This document shows positions 46,200 through 58,984 of a stretch of DNA of 64,000 nucleotides, in pieces. Origin of the DNA: Sympetrum striolatum (lineage: Eukaryota; Arthropoda; Insecta; Odonata; Libellulidae); the NCBI GenBank assembly GCA_947579665.1, contig OX388349.1:25204459-25268458 (forward strand), given 5' to 3'. The notes beneath the pieces are model-generated. The model saw nothing but the letters and a program-made list of their open reading frames with translations, had not been told where the DNA came from and made no database searches. The position numbers were made by a program, and so were the translations under genes. Numbering within the stretch: position 1 is the first letter of the stretch; each line of letters opens with the position of its first letter.

Positions 46200-46913
46200 A
46201 TTTGTCAGTAGAATTAAACCGATTTCAACACATCAAAGGAAAGTATAGAAGTCCATTCGTAGTTAAGTAATATTAATAGATAGATCGACCGTAATTAATA
46301 TTTTCAATATGAATTACATTACTTTGCTTAGAGCTACTAGAAAAGGAAGGAACTTGCCGTGATTGAAGCTGAGTATTTGCCATAGTTGTAAAATGTTCTT
46401 AGTTAAGCGTATTTCGTCTGTAATAGAAGATAAATGGATATACATATGAAAGATGAAAAATTGATTTGCTGATTTTTTGTTTAAAACGAGGTAGATCCAA
46501 ACGTTTCAGTGTTGATAAAATTAGCATACGGTTTAACTATGAACAGAGAGTGCTAAATAACATTGCTTATTTATTTTAATCTCGTTCTTTTGTTTGAGTT
46601 TAGGCGCACTTTAATTTTGCAAACATACGTCGATGTTTACACACAGATGGATTCACGCAGACATGCGGAAAAAACCTTAGATTTTATAAACTACTGCCCT
46701 TACGGCTGTAATGTATTTCACGGATTCAAAACTCTTCCATAAAGTGAGGCGCAGTTAGCTTGTTTAAACATATTAAAAATCTGGTTCTATACAAATAGAT
46801 TCTATCTTTAATGGCTCGTTCTCGAATAACTGGAAGCTTTGTTTTTTCGTACGAAGTTTAATCTTCCATTCTAGCTGACAGGACACGGGACGGCATTTAA
46901 TGAAACTCCGTGA

Positions 46914-46973
46914 GAATAGTGCGGTGAGTAAATATTCCACTCCATTGTGGAATATTTAATCACCGCTTTATTC
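46914..46973. ncRNA. 60-nt near-perfect hairpin, small-RNA precursor or MITE relic
   Basis: GCGGTGAGTAAATATTCCAC (46921-46940) pairs with GTGGAATATTTAATCACCGC (46947-46966) with one mismatch around a 6-base loop (TCCATT). After a T/T mismatch the pairing continues with GAATAG/TTATTC outward, giving about 27 pairs. Size fits a short miRNA-like precursor, but the loop is small and the arms are almost a true palindrome, which is more usual for a foldback element. Transcription unknown. Confidence 0.35.
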
Positions 46974-49900
46974 CAATATGATAGTAGCATCATTTATGAA
47001 GAATATAGTCCCTTCTGACGCATTATAGAATTACATCTCATGCTTCTATGAAGGTCAACTATTTTATGGTGTTGCTGGATGAAGGGAAGTATCAAATGAG
47101 GATTTTTTCTGAATATTTTAAGAAGTTTTGCCTCTTTGATATATATTACTTCTCTTCTCTATTGTATTCACTACCTCCATATTAGATTTTCTTGCTTTCT
47201 GCGCTATATAATTTTATTAAATTCCAGGTTAGATGTGCCAATATCAACCAGTTCTATGCAGACAATCTCTTAAGATTAAACTTAACTTATTTATCAAAAG
47301 AGATGGGACGCCTGTAATTTAGAGGACAGAAATCCTGAATTATTTCAACTTTTTTAGAAACCTGTTTATTCTGTTGTTAGTGGTTAAATAATGTAACTTA
47401 TCTATCAAGCATTGATCAGCATATTTTCGGAGAGGATATTTTGATGAATTGAAGGCATTATTTTCTACTTACTTAATTAGGAAATCACTTGTAGTGGTTC
47501 ATTAAAACGATTTCATTTAAAAGAATGAATTTAAAATGCCATTAGCAGATATAAATCTGTTAAAAGTTATTCATCCGTATTAATACATATTTTTAAAATG
47601 CTGTTATGTATTCATAGAATTTTTTTTATTTATTGGTTTTGAATCGCTACTCCATGCGACATATATACGCAAAATATTATACTTGTCTAAAATTCACTTG
47701 TATTCTCAACCAATGAATTCATAATTAGCTGTGAAGTTACGTAATTATTGTGAGAAATTAGTTAGTGGCACATTTGGGTTGGCATCTACGTTCATTGTAT
47801 TGACGCAATTTTAGCGTACCATATTTTATAGATAACTTTCTTACTTTCTCTTTTGACAGACACTCTTCTGACGCAGCTTATTTTCATCTGCTTCCATTTT
47901 CTCATTTCCAATATTGGGACAATATTGGGTCGGAAGTTGACTTTATACCATAACAGTTCCTTCAAACCTGATATCTATTGAAGAAATCGATATCTGTTTA
48001 TTGAATTCTAATACATAATTTGGTAGAGCTAGTTTCTTTTATCCGAATAATCTTTGTGGAAATGCTTCCATATCTGAAATCTGATATGAGCGTATCTTTT
48101 TTGGATTAAATCGAAAATATAAAATATTTGTTTAGTGATAGCATGGTGAACGAATAAATTACGTCCTTATTGAATTTTGAATAACTAAAATTCAGTAAAT
48201 GATACAGGATTATTTATTTATGCTAAGTTCTTCCGTGCTTTTATCACACCTGAGAGTAATTGACTTAGTTAAATATACGTAGTTATGCTTACGAAAATGT
48301 TCTTAATCAAATACCTAAAACTTACTTACCGTCAAGATTTGAACATTTTATTTGGTTTTCGAATCGTGCGAATGAAAATAAACAAATCTACATTCGTTTG
48401 AATAATCATAGATAAAAGCATGATGATTACTTATCTAGAAGGTAGAATTGTTTGAAAAGTCCAAGTACATTCGATATTAAACTATCGGGATATCATAACT
48501 ATCTAGAGATTGAAATATCATTAAGAGGAAAATGTTTAAGAAGAAAAGCTATTAAACTGGGCTCGGTTTTCTATAGCACTGCTTGCAGAGTTTGGATGAT
48601 ATATCTTGAAAATATTCTCTAAAAGGGTTAATGACAGAGGTTGATGCAAAGACAAACATTAATTTGAGCAGAAGCTTACAAGTTTCAAGTGCTTTTAATT
48701 GCCTTTAATTTCAAAATAAAGAAAGTTTATTAATAATAAAATATATCTTAGAAAAATTCTACGATATGAATGATATTCTTGTTTAATACCTCAAAATTCG
48801 TTTATCTTAACAAACTGAAAGATAAATGGATTTAAGGATTTTCTAATAATCATTTGCTATCAATTTATTCATATCAAAATTTCGTTTAATTCATTGCGAA
48901 AAGAAAGCAGAGTATTTCTATTAACACATTATACACAATGTAATTACAATTTTGATGTGTCGATGAATCCTCAATCACTTTCCCATCTTACACAAAAAAC
49001 TTTGGTGAAGAGATGAAGCAATTTGGCTGTACATACGAAGTAAAGTAGTATTTCCTTTTTCTCCTTGATGAAGTAAAAAACAATCAATGGAGGAAGTACG
49101 TCTCCACTCTATATGAGTGGAGCTCATGATGCTATGGATAGCAATTCCAGAGCATTGGAGCCCAAAAAGAAATTCCATCATTCAAATGACAGTACTTTTC
49201 CTGTTGTCATTACCCTTAACAAGAGTGAAAACAAGGCGAAAGTAAAAATAGGATGCATTTTCCTCCATCCTGTATTAAAAAACGAATGAAAATTCCTTTC
49301 ACCAGGAAACTTACTCCGCAGTATTTTTTAATGAGATGCGTGTTTTTTAGCTCTGTAATTTTTCCGAGAGGTATTCAAAAGATTCACTTTCATTAAAGTA
49401 TATCCAAAGAAAACGTATAAAGAACGTAGATCACCTATGCAAATATTAATTTTTTATTAGCTAGTAGCGATTGAGATTTGCTGTACATGAGAAGGGGAAT
49501 TGGTCCTTTGTAAGGCTCAATTAGGATAGCCGTATTATGGTTCACACAGGTGCATCGTTGAAAACACGGGGATATAAAATTATTCCAAAATTTACTAGAG
49601 CGAATATAGTGCTACTTGAATACCTGTATTCGTTAAATTTTAACGTATGGTTTGCATCGGCATTCGAACTCATCCGGCCGATGCGAAAAATGTCGCGGCA
49701 AATTATAAATTCAAGGCCATCGCATGTTCACATCTGACCCGTTCATCATAACTGTCTCACCCATCCCACTCCCATACAGCTCCATTCACCCTTTCTCCTA
49801 CATCATCTCCTATTTCAGCCGGACATAGCCGCACTAATTGAGAGCATCCATTTAGGATTAACGCAGGAGGAAGAGTTGGTCCTCGGCCATGTAGCGGTCA

Positions 49901-52900
49901 AAGGCTGAAAACCGAGCAGAGAATATTTTATCCTTTCCAACTTTTTTTCCGCTCTCGTCTGCATGGTGTACCCGCATAGGTTTCGGTTTCTATCACGGAA
50001 GGAAGAAATTGTCTCAACTACTTCACCAAAATTAAATTCCCGTGAAGGAGTGGCCGTCGGTAAAGGTTGATCACCCGAAAAACACGGTTTCTCTTTACAG
50101 AGTGGATTCTCTTCGAATCATTTATTCAATAGCCAGATAATTAGCTCGTATCTTTTTTCCTCTTAAGTTCGTAGTACATTTTCGGTCCTTGACAAATGCC
50201 ACTATGCGTTGCTTCAATATTGAAAACCACTGTACATAGTAATTAGCATACTTAATAAGCGTCTACATCATACCTCACAGTTAAGAATTTAATAAGTTCA
50301 TTCCTATTTGAAATAAAAACAATTAATACAATTTTATAGTTTAAACATTTTCTACTTTTAATGTTGATAATAATAAACATCTAAAAAATATTCAATCTTC
50401 TTTGGAAAGTGATACTTGCTAATGTTATTCCAATCATGGCATTTTCCTTTCGTTCCTATCCTTTAAACAGGCAATGATCATACACCTATCACTAAATAGT
50501 GACTATGAATCGTAATGGCTGTGGTTAAAAATAGCTGAAAAAATGTACTAATCTTTATCTCCAGTAGGCTTAGCGGCACTTAAGTAGGTAAGAAGAAAAT
50601 GGTATGCTTCCCGAATTTCATGCTGGAGGTTTAAGGTATTCTTAATATATTTTTCATAAGTTTAAAAATATTTTTATATAAGATGCACGAAAAAGGAAGG
50701 CCAAATGTTTAGTGTAGCAAGTATGTAAATGTATGTTAATAAATAATTGTGCTATTTTCCGATTGAAATTCAGAAAGGGGTGGGATTACTCAAGCTGCCT
50801 CAAGGTCCGTTTTCAAAATATACTTCTGCAATTGGCGTGTATTCGATAGAGAGATTCTTTTATGAGAATATTCTCAGTGGAATCAATCGGAGAGGCCATG
50901 AATTCAGAGTTTTCAAGAAGTTAATTCGACAAAACAAGTGAAAACACGTTTTTTTTAACAATTTCACAAAGTGAAGTATTTCCAGAAAGACTGAGAATAA
51001 CTCTGAATTGATTGAGCTGATGGTTCCAGTTGAAGAATTGGTTAGTTGTACGTAAATGAATTGCATAAAAGTCAATGTAGCCTTAAAAATATTATGCATG
51101 CGAAGAATTTCACTGCTAACTCTCCAGTGAATGCTTTGGAGGATAAAGTACGCCGATGATGTTAAACTAAATTTCGCATATATGATACTGAATTTTAATG
51201 TGTGGTATTTTGAGTATCAATTTCATTATGATTTAAAGTCCAGCTGTGTCTTAGTTTATCTTTTCGATATTTTAACTGCATATAAATCGGATATTATACA
51301 TTGAATTTGTCAGTGCTAATTATTGTAGGCCAACTGAATACACTGCTTGCATATTTTATAACTTTATACCTCCTAAATACTATCCGGGGAATAATTTTCA
51401 TACGAAGAATGCACAAACCTCTCTTTTGAGTTAGATGATGGTATATTTAATTATATTTTACAAATGAGTTTGTATGTTAGTGATTCTTTTGATAGAAAAC
51501 TATTCCTACGAAATTCAGTAAGCATAAAAGTGTTACCCAAAGCATTAAACTATTAATTGTACAAAAAATATTTACGTCTTTTTAAATTTGATATGCAATA
51601 TCATTAAGGAACATAGAGTGAAATTTATAAAGCTTATCTTCTCAATATGTTGCTTCCTAATTTTACAACATCTCGTGCTTGTTTGGTTCATGCAAAATTC
51701 ATGCTGTAAACTCAAGTTTTTCAATTCCATCACAAACTAGCACAGAGATAAAACAATTAAAATTTCTAAATGAAATAAAACAGCTCTTCGTTTATAAAAA
51801 AAGTATTTATTTGAAAGTGGAATAAATACTTGATCGAAGCCACAAAGAACTGTTTAGTTTATTTAGAACTTGTCATGACTTTCCAAGAAACTGTCAACTC
51901 ATATTGATTACACAATGAAAACATCCTTTTCTTTTCTCGTAGGTGATGAAAACCTTAAATAAAAACTCATATAAATGCTTCCTTATTATATATGATATAG
52001 TCTTATAAATTATTTCTGTTAAATGGTGAATGATTATTTATTTGGATTAAATGTCCACTAATTTCCAAAAATGATGTTCATATTGTAAATATGTGTGAAT
52101 AGAATAAGTTTTTACATAAAACCGATATTTTTTAAGGACTGACTATATATCTTATCTTTAAAGTTTGCTTACAAGTTTCTTAATCTGTTATCAATGATAT
52201 TTTTTAGTATTTTAAAATCTGTTATTTTCAGTAGGAAAGCCAGCCATGAAAGATATTCTTCTTACATCCATTATCTTATCTCATATTTACTTTTTTCATC
52301 CAGCCCTTCATTAATTTAATTATCTTACTGTCAATTTTAATGCCAAATTTTTCTGCTTTTTCACTTGATGAACTAATTCGCTCCTGTTATCCCTTTTTGG
52401 AATCATTTTGAAGAGATTTAAAATTTGCCAATCCCTTTGACTTCTTCATCTTTCCGACACTTTCACCCACTTAATTATCTTCTTCCGACGTCTGTATTAT
52501 TATTTTTTCATCATACAAATCATAAAACCTTTAAAGTATCAGAAAACTCTTTCATATATCTAACCGCTCTCAATTAATTTATCCGCTTTTGCCAGAGATC
52601 TCTTATAGAGATAAATTTTCTATCCATTGCCTATCTCTTCCATTTATCCCACCACTGTTTGATGTTCCCATTAATGCTTTGAATTTAAGTTCATAGACGT
52701 TCATTTCAAAGAGGTCATAAACCCTGTAAAACAGATTTCCAATATTTTGAGTATCTTTCTGTTAATTCTCATAACACACATAAATTGCCTCCTCAACTTC
52801 ATTTCCTCTTTGTGAATAAACATGGTATTCTCAAAACATCTGATGATGATGGATGGCTCTACACCATCATCAATTACGCATCAAATTTTTCTGATGCCGC

Positions 52901-53892
52901 GGATAATTTTGAATTTGTAGTTGCAGCGAGAATTACTATCGATCCATGGTTTCGCTCCAACGCCTTACAAGTATGTGCATACAAGGCCCGCAGTTGGAAT
53001 ATGTGTATACTTGCTAAGCCCTCCACACAATCTATAGTAGGGATATGTCGTGATTTTTTATCAACACTGGGTCATTGGTCAACGTCTAGGGTTTAGAGAT
53101 TCTTAGTTATGGGAAAACATTTACTTTAAATTCTCATTCGCATTTTTTGCATATACGGATGATTCCATCTTTCTCTTGCTCTTAAAGCGTGGGTTGTTTA
53201 TTTGATTTAGTTTTGTAGAAGTGCCTATTGAAATATTTGGAAGGAATAAAGCGGCGTAATTTAAGTTGGAACGAAAAAAAGTGTTGGAATCGTAAAAGAC
53301 ACTCGATTATTATATATATTGTGGGTAATTAATATGTAAATTTATATTGAATTTGAAAACATCCTCCCTTTTTCAACACGAAACATTAAAAAAGAATTAT
53401 TTGGGCATTCTGTATTTACCAAATATGTATTACTATAATTACAAACACATCAAATCCGGTAACTGAAATTTGAAGGGAGTACCATGCTAGAATTTCGCTT
53501 TTCCAAATATTTCTGCACCTTTGAGGATTTGGATTCGTAAAATCCATTATATGTATTTATTTTATAAGATAATTTTCCGATAAGAATACTGAGTTAGGTG
53601 AGAATATATTTCATGTATAAAAGCACCTATGCAACTGTTGGTGAGTATTACCTTCCTACCTTCAAATGCTGAATGATATTGCGATGGTATTTTTCAATTA
53701 TATAAGTGAGGAAAATATCCGCGAAATTGTATATAATATATTTTATTATCTACCCTTACAAGATTTTATGCAAATACGTATATAGTATTTGCAAAATATT
53801 TTAATTAATGAAAATAAATTTATAACTATTATATTGGCATTTTCGTACTCTTTTCAGATCTTTTTCTTCGTGGGAATAGTTTTCTATCGGTT
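46974..53892. other. Long stretch without recognisable gene or element
   Basis: AT-rich. ORFs at 48975-49181, 50747-50941, 50860-51099 and 52785-53096 (103 codons) match nothing I know. A more balanced, C-rich patch at 49540-50120 holds no supported exon. A TATAAAAG word at 53616-53623 precedes a GTGAGT donor-like word, without an ORF. Confidence 0.5.
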
Positions 53893-53975
53893 TATATCGG
53901 TTACATCATCTGAGAACGTAATTTAGCTGAATTTATTTGATAAATTTATCCTTTGAATTTGTCTTCTAAGCTCCG
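53893..53975 (-). mobile_element. Small LINE fragment, same family as 35-38 kb
   Basis: Eighty-four bases align at about 80 percent to 35484-35567: CATCATCTGAGAACGTAATT, CTGAATTTATTTGATAAATT and TATCCTTTGAATTTGTCTTC match CATCATTTGAGAACCTAATT and so on. It corresponds to the RT C-terminal region. The GC-richer ORF beyond it (to 54155) is not LINE-like. Confidence 0.6.
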
Positions 53976-54573
53976 AGATTTACTTCCATAGAAACGGGGG
54001 AGCGCTCGCGGAGGATCATGGGATCGAAGGGGAGATGAAGAGCAGACGATCGAATACAGTGAGTGGAATGATGCTGTCGTAATTGATACAGCAAGATCAC
54101 TGAGAACATCCGAAGGCAAAATGGGAAAGTAATGCTCGCAGATGGTTCGATACAAATTGTTTTAGTTTGCTGAATACGATATCGAAACGATTTCAGCGAA
54201 GAGCTGTCGCGGAATGGAATTGTGTCGTAACTCGAGAGATGAAATAGCCTAGTTGACGATTTCTCTCAAAATTATTATTTTTCAATAAGTACTGCATAAT
54301 ACCTCAACGTAGGTATGAACCTTATGCTACTGTAACTTCATAGTGTACACTAGTTTCCTCCGGTAATTGAATGCAAATCCATGATACGTTATGTACGTAA
54401 CATATGTATTTCTATAATACGTATGCATACATAACGCAGATATGCATAAAAATGTATGCGTCAAGCATGAACGTTATGCAGTTTAAGTAAAATATCTCTA
54501 TCATGTGAGTCAGAAGGGATATGAAGAAAAATAAGAAAAAATCGTTCATTAATTGTTCCCTACCTATGTACTT

Positions 54574-55692
54574 TACTTTCTCCATATACGAAGTATAGAG
54601 AAAATATTGTTTTCATGAAAAAATGACTTCGAGATTTCAACGGAAATACATGTTTTGGGGTCCCTAGAACACGTTTTGACCATTTTTGGAATGATGTCTG
54701 TGTGTATGTGTGTGTGTGTGTCTGTATGTGTTTGTGTGATAGTGGGCGCTTTAACGTAAAAACTATTAGTCGTATCAATACCAAACTTCATACATAGCAC
54801 TGTAGTGAGTGCTGTCAGAGTTGATTAGTTTTTGGAGTAAATCGGTTAACCGGAAGTCGAGCTTCATTCATCAAAGCTCATTTCCAGTTTTCAAAATATC
54901 TCCATAAATATGAAATATAGGTATATTGTATAACTTATAAAAGTTTTAGATAATGTAATTTGCTATAACTTTTGTATTTAACATATTTTTGTATCACCGG
55001 TTGATTAGGAGTTATTCGTGAAATACTGATTAACCGGAAGTAGCTGAATATGTACTTTGTGGGCGCTCTAACATGAAATCTATTTGTCGGATCAACTCCA
55101 AATTTTATATATAGTATGTTGGTTGATGTTGTTAGAGTTGATTAGTTTTAAGAGTAAATCGGTTAAACGGAAGTCGAGCTTCATTCTTCAAAGCTGATTT
55201 CCGGTTTTCAAAATATCTCCATAAATATGATATTTAGATATATACTATTATTTTAAACGTTTTAGAAAATGTATTTACTATAACTTTCGTAAAAAACATA
55301 TTTTTGTATCACTGATTGTGTAGGAGTTATTTGTGAAATACTGATAAACCGGAAGTTGCTGATCATGTACAGTCCTGGCAAAAATTAACGCAGCACCGGC
55401 CGTAAGGATCGCTAGGGAGGTGCTGCGTTAATTTTGGCCAGGAGTGTACGTTGTGGGCGCTCTGGGCGCTGCAGCGCGCTGGGGCGAAAGGCCATTTCAT
55501 CGTTTTTCATCGAACATGTACCGAAAAACATTATTTATAATGTTTGTGAGGTAAAAGATAATATGATATAAATTAATCACATATCTTCCAAGTTTAGATT
55601 GAATATAGAGTTCGAAAATACTGTCGTAGATAAATATTTACATCTTATTTATGGAGAAAGTCATGTGCTGGCCACATCAGATTTTTGCTTTT
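54574..55692 (+). mobile_element. Palindrome-headed repeat element, copy 1
   Basis: It starts with the 33-bp palindrome TACTTTCTC...GAGAAAATA (54574-54606) and then has ATGTTTTGGGGTC and a GT-rich microsatellite (54695-54738). Two copies of a 317-bp unit starting GTGGGCGCT follow (54742 and 55059), each containing GAGTTGATTAGTTTT, GTAAATCGGTTAA and CGGAAGT. The tail is TATGGAGAAAG, then GGCCACATCAGATTTTTGCT. Head and tail are inverted repeats of each other (TACTTTCTCCATA / TATGGAGAAAG). No protein is encoded. It is interrupted at 55370-55446 by a miniature element. Confidence 0.7.
55370..55446. mobile_element. 77-bp Tc1/mariner-type miniature element (MITE)
   Basis: TA duplicates at 55368-55369 and 55447-55448 flank CAGTCCTGGCAAAAATTAAC at the left, reverse-complemented at the right (GTTAATTTTGGCCAGGAGTG). 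The arms are about 28 bp and the loop about 20. The equivalent site in the preceding unit (55053-55054, TGTACTTTGTGGGCGC) is empty and contains a single TA, which fixes the borders exactly. Confidence 0.9.
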
Positions 55693-55725
55693 TACTTTCT
55701 CCATATACGAAGTATAGAGAAAGTA
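55693..55725. repeat. Solo palindromic head
   Basis: TACTTTCTCCATATACGAAG then TATAGAGAAAGTA: outer TACTTTCTC/GAGAAAGTA and inner TATAC/GTATA around GAA. It stands alone, four bases before the next head. Confidence 0.75.
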
Positions 55726-55729
55726 TTGT

Positions 55730-56413
55730 TACTTTCTCCCTATACGTAGTATAGAGGAAGTAGTGTATTCGCAAAAAAATTCGACCTCCAAATTTCGACT
55801 GAAATAGATGTTTTGGGGCCTATAGAGCTCGTTTTAGCTATTTTCCCGAACATATCTGTGTGTGGGTCTGTCTGTCTGTGGTAAAAAAGTTTGTGGGCGC
55901 TCTATCTTAAAAATTAATTACCCGATCATTCACGTGATTCATATTTAGTATTTTCCTAACAATGCCAAGAGTTGATTAGTTTTTTATGAATATCGATTTA
56001 CTGGAAGTTGCGGTTTATCCGGAACAGAATTTTGTTTCTTATGTATCCCTGTCAGAAAGAAATTTAGGTATATACAATTATTTATAAAACTTATAGATAA
56101 TGTACTTTACTACAACTTTTGTATGAAACGTTGTTTCGTAACACTGACTGTTTAGGAGTTATTTTCAAACATGGTTAACCGGAAGTTGTTGTTTACCCAG
56201 AAATGGAAGTTTTTCATACATATCTCTGTCAGAATGCAATGTAGGTATATTCAATTATGTACCAAAGTTATAGATAATGTATTTTACTACAACTTACGTA
56301 TGAGACATTTTCTGTAACACTTATTGTTTTGGAGTTATTTATATATTACCGGCATAGGCTTTTGTTTTCAATAAATATGGAGAAAGTCGTGTTGGCCACA
56401 TCAGATTTTTGCT
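55730..56413 (+). mobile_element. Palindrome-headed repeat element, copy 2
   Basis: Same order as copy 1: palindrome head (55730-55762), ATGTTTTGGGGCC, TGTGTGGGTCTGTCTGTCTG, a single GTGGGCGCT unit at 55893 with GAGTTGATTAGTTTT, then a roughly 179-bp sub-repeat starting GGAAGTTG at about 56003 and 56182. The tail is ATATGGAGAAAG and GGCCACATCAGATTTTTGCT. It is shorter than copy 1 and clearly diverged. Confidence 0.7.
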
Positions 56414-58354
56414 ATTTATTTTGAAATAAATCTTGTTAAAATTTATGTGGAAAATCCAGTAGAATATTTTTTTGTCATTTTTTCCAGTTCATGATTACAC
56501 GTAATCATCAAGTAAACTTAAATAATCGGAACGAAAGATAATTGACATCCTAGCAATAGGAAATAACATTCTCGACCTGTTCAAACTAACAGTCATTTTA
56601 ATACTACATCTTCTTAAATAATGTCTCAATAGTAAAAAGGTTGAAGAATTAGTTTCCAACACAGGCATTAGTTCAAACCATAACATTCCAATGATACTTC
56701 TATGTTGATATGTACCGTAATAGGTTGTGAATTTATATTACTGATTTTTTTATTGCGTATGTTTGATCGTCTGAAATATGTATTTTTCAACTCGAAATAC
56801 TTGACTATCATTCAAAATATACATCGAAATATATCCTCAAAATTCGTGGGAATATGAAAGAGAAAATAATTCCAACGATTAAATACGAAGGCACTGATAC
56901 CATTTCATTTCTGGAGGATCTGTACTTGAAAGTTGGTAATGTGATCGCTATTTGTTTCGCTACCATTTTCACCTGGATATTTGATAAGCACGGTGATGCA
57001 GCGATCCTGCTAAATCCAAACTACTGCATGGAATCCGAACTGTTTCCTCTCCAATATTTACAAAGCACTTCTGCCGCTGTTTGCGAATTTTGTTGATGGA
57101 GCTTCCGCCAGTCGTAACCGACAACCACGCTTTTGATTCGCTTTCTCTGCGCAAATATTTGCGCACTAAATGGCATTTTTACAAACATCGCGATAGGGTA
57201 ATTTAGTGTAGGTTATATTATTTTGTATATGAAGTAATTCAATGAAAGTATGGGCACTATTCCGTTTCGTCTATTTTACTTTTAACCCTTTCAATGAGGG
57301 CGTACTCCAGCAAATTCATCCCTTACGCGAAATATATTATTTATCTTATATTTCATAGTTTTATTTTGTATACATATTTCGAAATTCGTTTTTGAAGAAT
57401 ACATTAAGTTTTCGGACCAAATGATGAACATGCCATGAAGTAAAGGTATCAGTCTCCGAATGGGGCTTTGGGTTATTCTATTCCGTTATATATGTTATTG
57501 GGTTGCTTAGAATTCAGGGCTTATTCAGGGTTAAATTTAAAGATACCAGATGCCAACTTGATGGATCTACAGGATGTATATGTAATAATTTTTTTTGTTA
57601 ACTTGAGTTGGGATGGAAAACTAAAACAAAAAGGTTTGCCAACAATTGCTCGCTTTAAAGCTCAGAAGGTAGATACTATAGTTGATGTTTTCTGGCGATA
57701 TCTGGTGAAACTTCTCCATAATAATTTGGAAATAAAAAATCTGTCTGCGTTCACAATTTTATTTCCAATTTATTTATTAGGTAGATACTATTTGCCCACC
57801 TTTAAAGGGTTTAACTACAATTATAAGTTTTTCAATACATATTCAATTAATTTTTTCCGCCATTTTGCCTAAATTAGAATATCAGGTCATTTTCTTTAGC
57901 TCATTTCTATTATTCTGATAACCATAGAGGAGGGGTACGACACGAATTATAAAACTTTATTAACGAGTCGTATTATCTCGTTAATTCTTTGGACTGGCGG
58001 GGAATTGGAGAGTTAAATTTCAATAGAGTGCGCAATAAAGAAAAAAGCCGACATAAAATCCTACCATTAGCCCAACCAACCCAACTCAAGCCGACTCAAC
58101 CATTGCCGTATGATTCTGTACTCTTACTGGTATGCATCTTTATTAATCTGCTCTTAAAATGCTCTGTAATTATCAAAACAATTATTTTGCAAACATTATG
58201 AAAAGATATAACAGTGAAGGATAATTGATATATGGAATGAAAGGTATAAAGGTTAAACGAGTTGGAAAATAATCGAATAAGATTGAAGTTTTGACGTAAG
58301 GCGTTAATACGTTAGTAGATAAATAACTTTGGATTGATAATTAATAAGACAAGA
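56414..58354. other. No recognised gene; one exact palindrome and a 134-codon ORF
   Basis: TGCGCAAATATTTGCGCA (57149-57166) is a perfect 18-bp palindrome. The open frame at 57468-57872 has no ATG at its start (it begins at TTG) and no recognised domain. The 80-codon ORF at 56854-57096 is also unrecognised. Confidence 0.45.
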
Positions 58355-58442
58355 ATGAGGAGACGATATCGTATTGATAGAATTTGCGCTAAAAAACTTA
58401 AAGTGGAGGAATTAGATAATGATGAAAAAAATGATAGTAAAA
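58355..58442 (+). CDS. Possible first coding exon, function unknown
   Basis: An ATG opens MRRRYRIDRICAKKLKVEEL followed by DNDEKNDSK and then a donor-like AAAAG/GTATGTGT. The peptide is strongly basic then acidic, unlike neighbouring spurious ORFs. No downstream exon in matching phase was found: the best acceptor (59092, ending TTTTTCAG) would give a stop when joined. Chance is a real alternative. Confidence 0.2.
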
Positions 58443-58559
58443 GGTATGTGTCTGCTCCCCTCCTTATGATTCCTTATCCTTATGTGAGCTGATTCTTATT
58501 TATGTATCGCATGTAAGTACTTATTGGAAGTGTATGTATTTATTTTTGAATTTTTTTCT

Positions 58560-58784
58560 CTTCTCTTATCTTTTAGCTATTACTATCGGTAGGTTTGCGC
58601 AGGTTTTTCACACCCCCCTTCCTTGTGGGTGTTTTCCTGCAGTGGTTTTTTCCTCCTAAGAATCTCTTATGTTTTTTACATCCACAATTCTTCTAATTTT
58701 TTCTACTTCTTATTTTATACTTAATGACGATGGGTTAAATGGAAGAAGAGACTTTTAAGTCTCAATCTCGCCCAAATAAAGACA

Positions 58785-58820
<36 letters not shown>
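58560..58820 (+). mobile_element. LINE 3' end with (ATT)n tail
   Basis: A 3' UTR-like stretch has a hairpin (GCAGG..ACACCC..GGGTGT..CCTGC, about 58597-58641), then GTCTCAATCTCGCCC, AAATAAAGACAATT and 34 bases of (TTA)n at 58787-58820. This order is typical of insect non-LTR elements whose tail is a short repeat. No RT coding remains upstream. Confidence 0.55.
58787..58820 (+). repeat. (TTA)n microsatellite
   Basis: Eleven uninterrupted units, best explained as the tail of the LINE just upstream. Confidence 0.9.
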
Positions 58821-58984
58821 GAAAATCATTGCTGTTTTTTCGAAAGTACAGCAATATCATTAAACGAAAGATCTAAGAAATAGGGATCAAATCCATTCTT
58901 GGTCGTAAGTGAAGGAGCTGTATTTTTCTGGTAGCATTCATATGAAGGACTACAATAATTAGAAATTATTTATTATCCTTATAT

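Noticed and set aside
53616..53646. TATA box (TATAAAAG) followed by a GTGAGT donor
   Set aside because: Such words are common in AT-rich DNA; no initiator, ORF or first exon could be supported.
54574..54606. Inner part of the palindrome resembles a loxP arm (TATACGAAGTAT)
   Set aside because: The recombinase spacer and second arm are absent. The resemblance is to part of one arm only and the palindrome is explained by the repeat family.
57468..57872. 134-codon open frame, one of the longest in the window
   Set aside because: It begins without an ATG, is low in complexity, and has no recognisable domain or splice context.
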